Made by a program: the position numbers and the translations under genes. From assembly GCF_900476045.1 (NCBI RefSeq), contig NZ_LS483440.1, forward strand, positions 1,696,931 through 1,760,930: a DNA stretch of 64,000 nucleotides, read 5' to 3'. The first letter of the stretch is position 1, and each line of letters begins with the position of its first letter. The notes under the pieces were generated by a model. That model did no database searches. It had not been told where the DNA came from and worked only from the letters and a program-made list of their open reading frames with translations. Shown here in pieces: positions 63,551 through 64,000 of the stretch. Source of the DNA: Gemella morbillorum (GTDB lineage: Bacteria; Bacillota; Bacilli; Staphylococcales; Gemellaceae).

Positions 63551-64000
63551 TTGAGTAATTCCAATTTTTTATGGGAGATTATTCTTCGTGAAATTAAAAA
63601 TGAAGTTACTCCTCAGGTTTTTGAAACTTGGTTTTCTCGTGCGTCTATTGATAATGTAGATTTTGTTAAAAAGCGCGTTGTTATTACTAGTAAAGAACTT
63701 TTGGTTTCTCAGTACATTCAAGGTACTTATGATGCTAAATTAAAAGAAATCTTAAAAATAAATACTGGTCTCGATTTACATATAGACTATGATTCTTTAG
63801 ATAATCATGTTCCTATTCAAGATTTTACAAGTTCTTTTGACAATAAAATTCCTGCAGAAAATATTATTAAACAAAATTTTCTACAAGGAGATAAACCTTC
63901 TGGGGCTCAGCATTTTTATCAAAAACAAACTTTTACTTTTGATGATTATAAACAACCTATTCCTAATAAAAATATTACGAACAGTAAGAAAAATCCTACA
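63551..64000 (+). CDS. dnaA: Chromosomal replication initiator (5' part, runs off the right edge)
   Basis: TTG start after AAGGAGG. The 150 visible residues begin (M)SNSNFLWEIILREIKNEVTP and continue QVFETWFSRASIDNVDFVKK, domain I of DnaA with its conserved tryptophan in FxTW. The following stretch is the variable linker. The ATPase and DNA-binding domains lie outside the window. Confidence 0.95.
   Translation, partial: MSNSNFLWEIILREIKNEVTPQVFETWFSRASIDNVDFVKKRVVITSKELLVSQYIQGTYDAKLKEILKINTGLDLHIDYDSLDNHVPIQDFTSSFDNKIPAENIIKQNFLQGDKPSGAQHFYQKQTFTFDDYKQPIPNKNITNSKKNPT

Noticed and set aside
1..64000. tRNA or rRNA genes
   Set aside because: I saw no cloverleaf with conserved TTCGA-type arm or rRNA-like stretch in this window.

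Overview
The window looks like a chromosomal segment of an AT-rich Gram-positive Bacilli species, most likely Gemella or a close relative. The reasons are strong purine-rich ribosome binding sites, an LPNTG sortase-anchored surface protein, DUF421/DUF3290 and TmcAL genes, and the right edge, where rpmH and dnaA diverge around an oriC-like region with DnaA boxes and nearby parS-like sites. The genus is inferred from general resemblance; no search was run. Most genes from about 30 kb rightward lie on the minus strand, pointing away from the origin.

Layout. (1) 1-4.1 kb: a sialic acid/amino-sugar cluster (nanA, manA, a ROK kinase, a GntR/UTRA regulator) with three copies of a shared operator-like dyad. 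(2) 4.1-13.4 kb: an insertion-sequence graveyard (a broken ISL3-family element and two more ISL3-type remnants), a large LPXTG protein with six near-identical repeats but an early stop, and small decayed genes. (3) 13.5-18.5 kb: a composite-transposon-like unit in which two IS481-type copies flank a copY-copA copper efflux operon. (4) 18.7-32 kb: a heterodimeric ABC exporter, a TetR-controlled ABC-2 efflux operon, a DUF1659-like/DUF2922/YvrJ/CHAP-hydrolase cassette, a MATE pump, YwqG, TmcAL and two paralogous tail-domain membrane proteins. (5) 32-50.5 kb: a long array of small, mostly uncharacterised or immunity-like genes (SUKH, DUF2185/Imm33-like, Imm30-like, ankyrin, a formylglycine-generating-enzyme-like fold, membrane proteins). 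No toxin is visible, many members are broken, and several units end in copies of one terminator. The array is interspersed with a yjdF riboswitch and gene, an AbrB-ABC operon and a TipA-like MerR regulator. (6) 50.6-55.2 kb: a BceAB/BceRS-type peptide-antibiotic sensing and detoxification module. (7) 56-64 kb: origin-proximal housekeeping genes (exoA, mnmE, jag, rnpA, rpmH, dnaA), with yidC absent from its usual place and a lone receiver-domain gene inserted.

The main themes are gene decay by single nonsense or frameshift changes, recent transfer (the copper transposon, possibly from an oral Fusobacteriota donor), and an orphan immunity island. The most intriguing undescribed items are the DUF1659/DUF2922/YvrJ/CHAP cassette, two tandem Shine-Dalgarno-hairpin-ATG units upstream of mnmE, and the immunity array with recurrent terminators.
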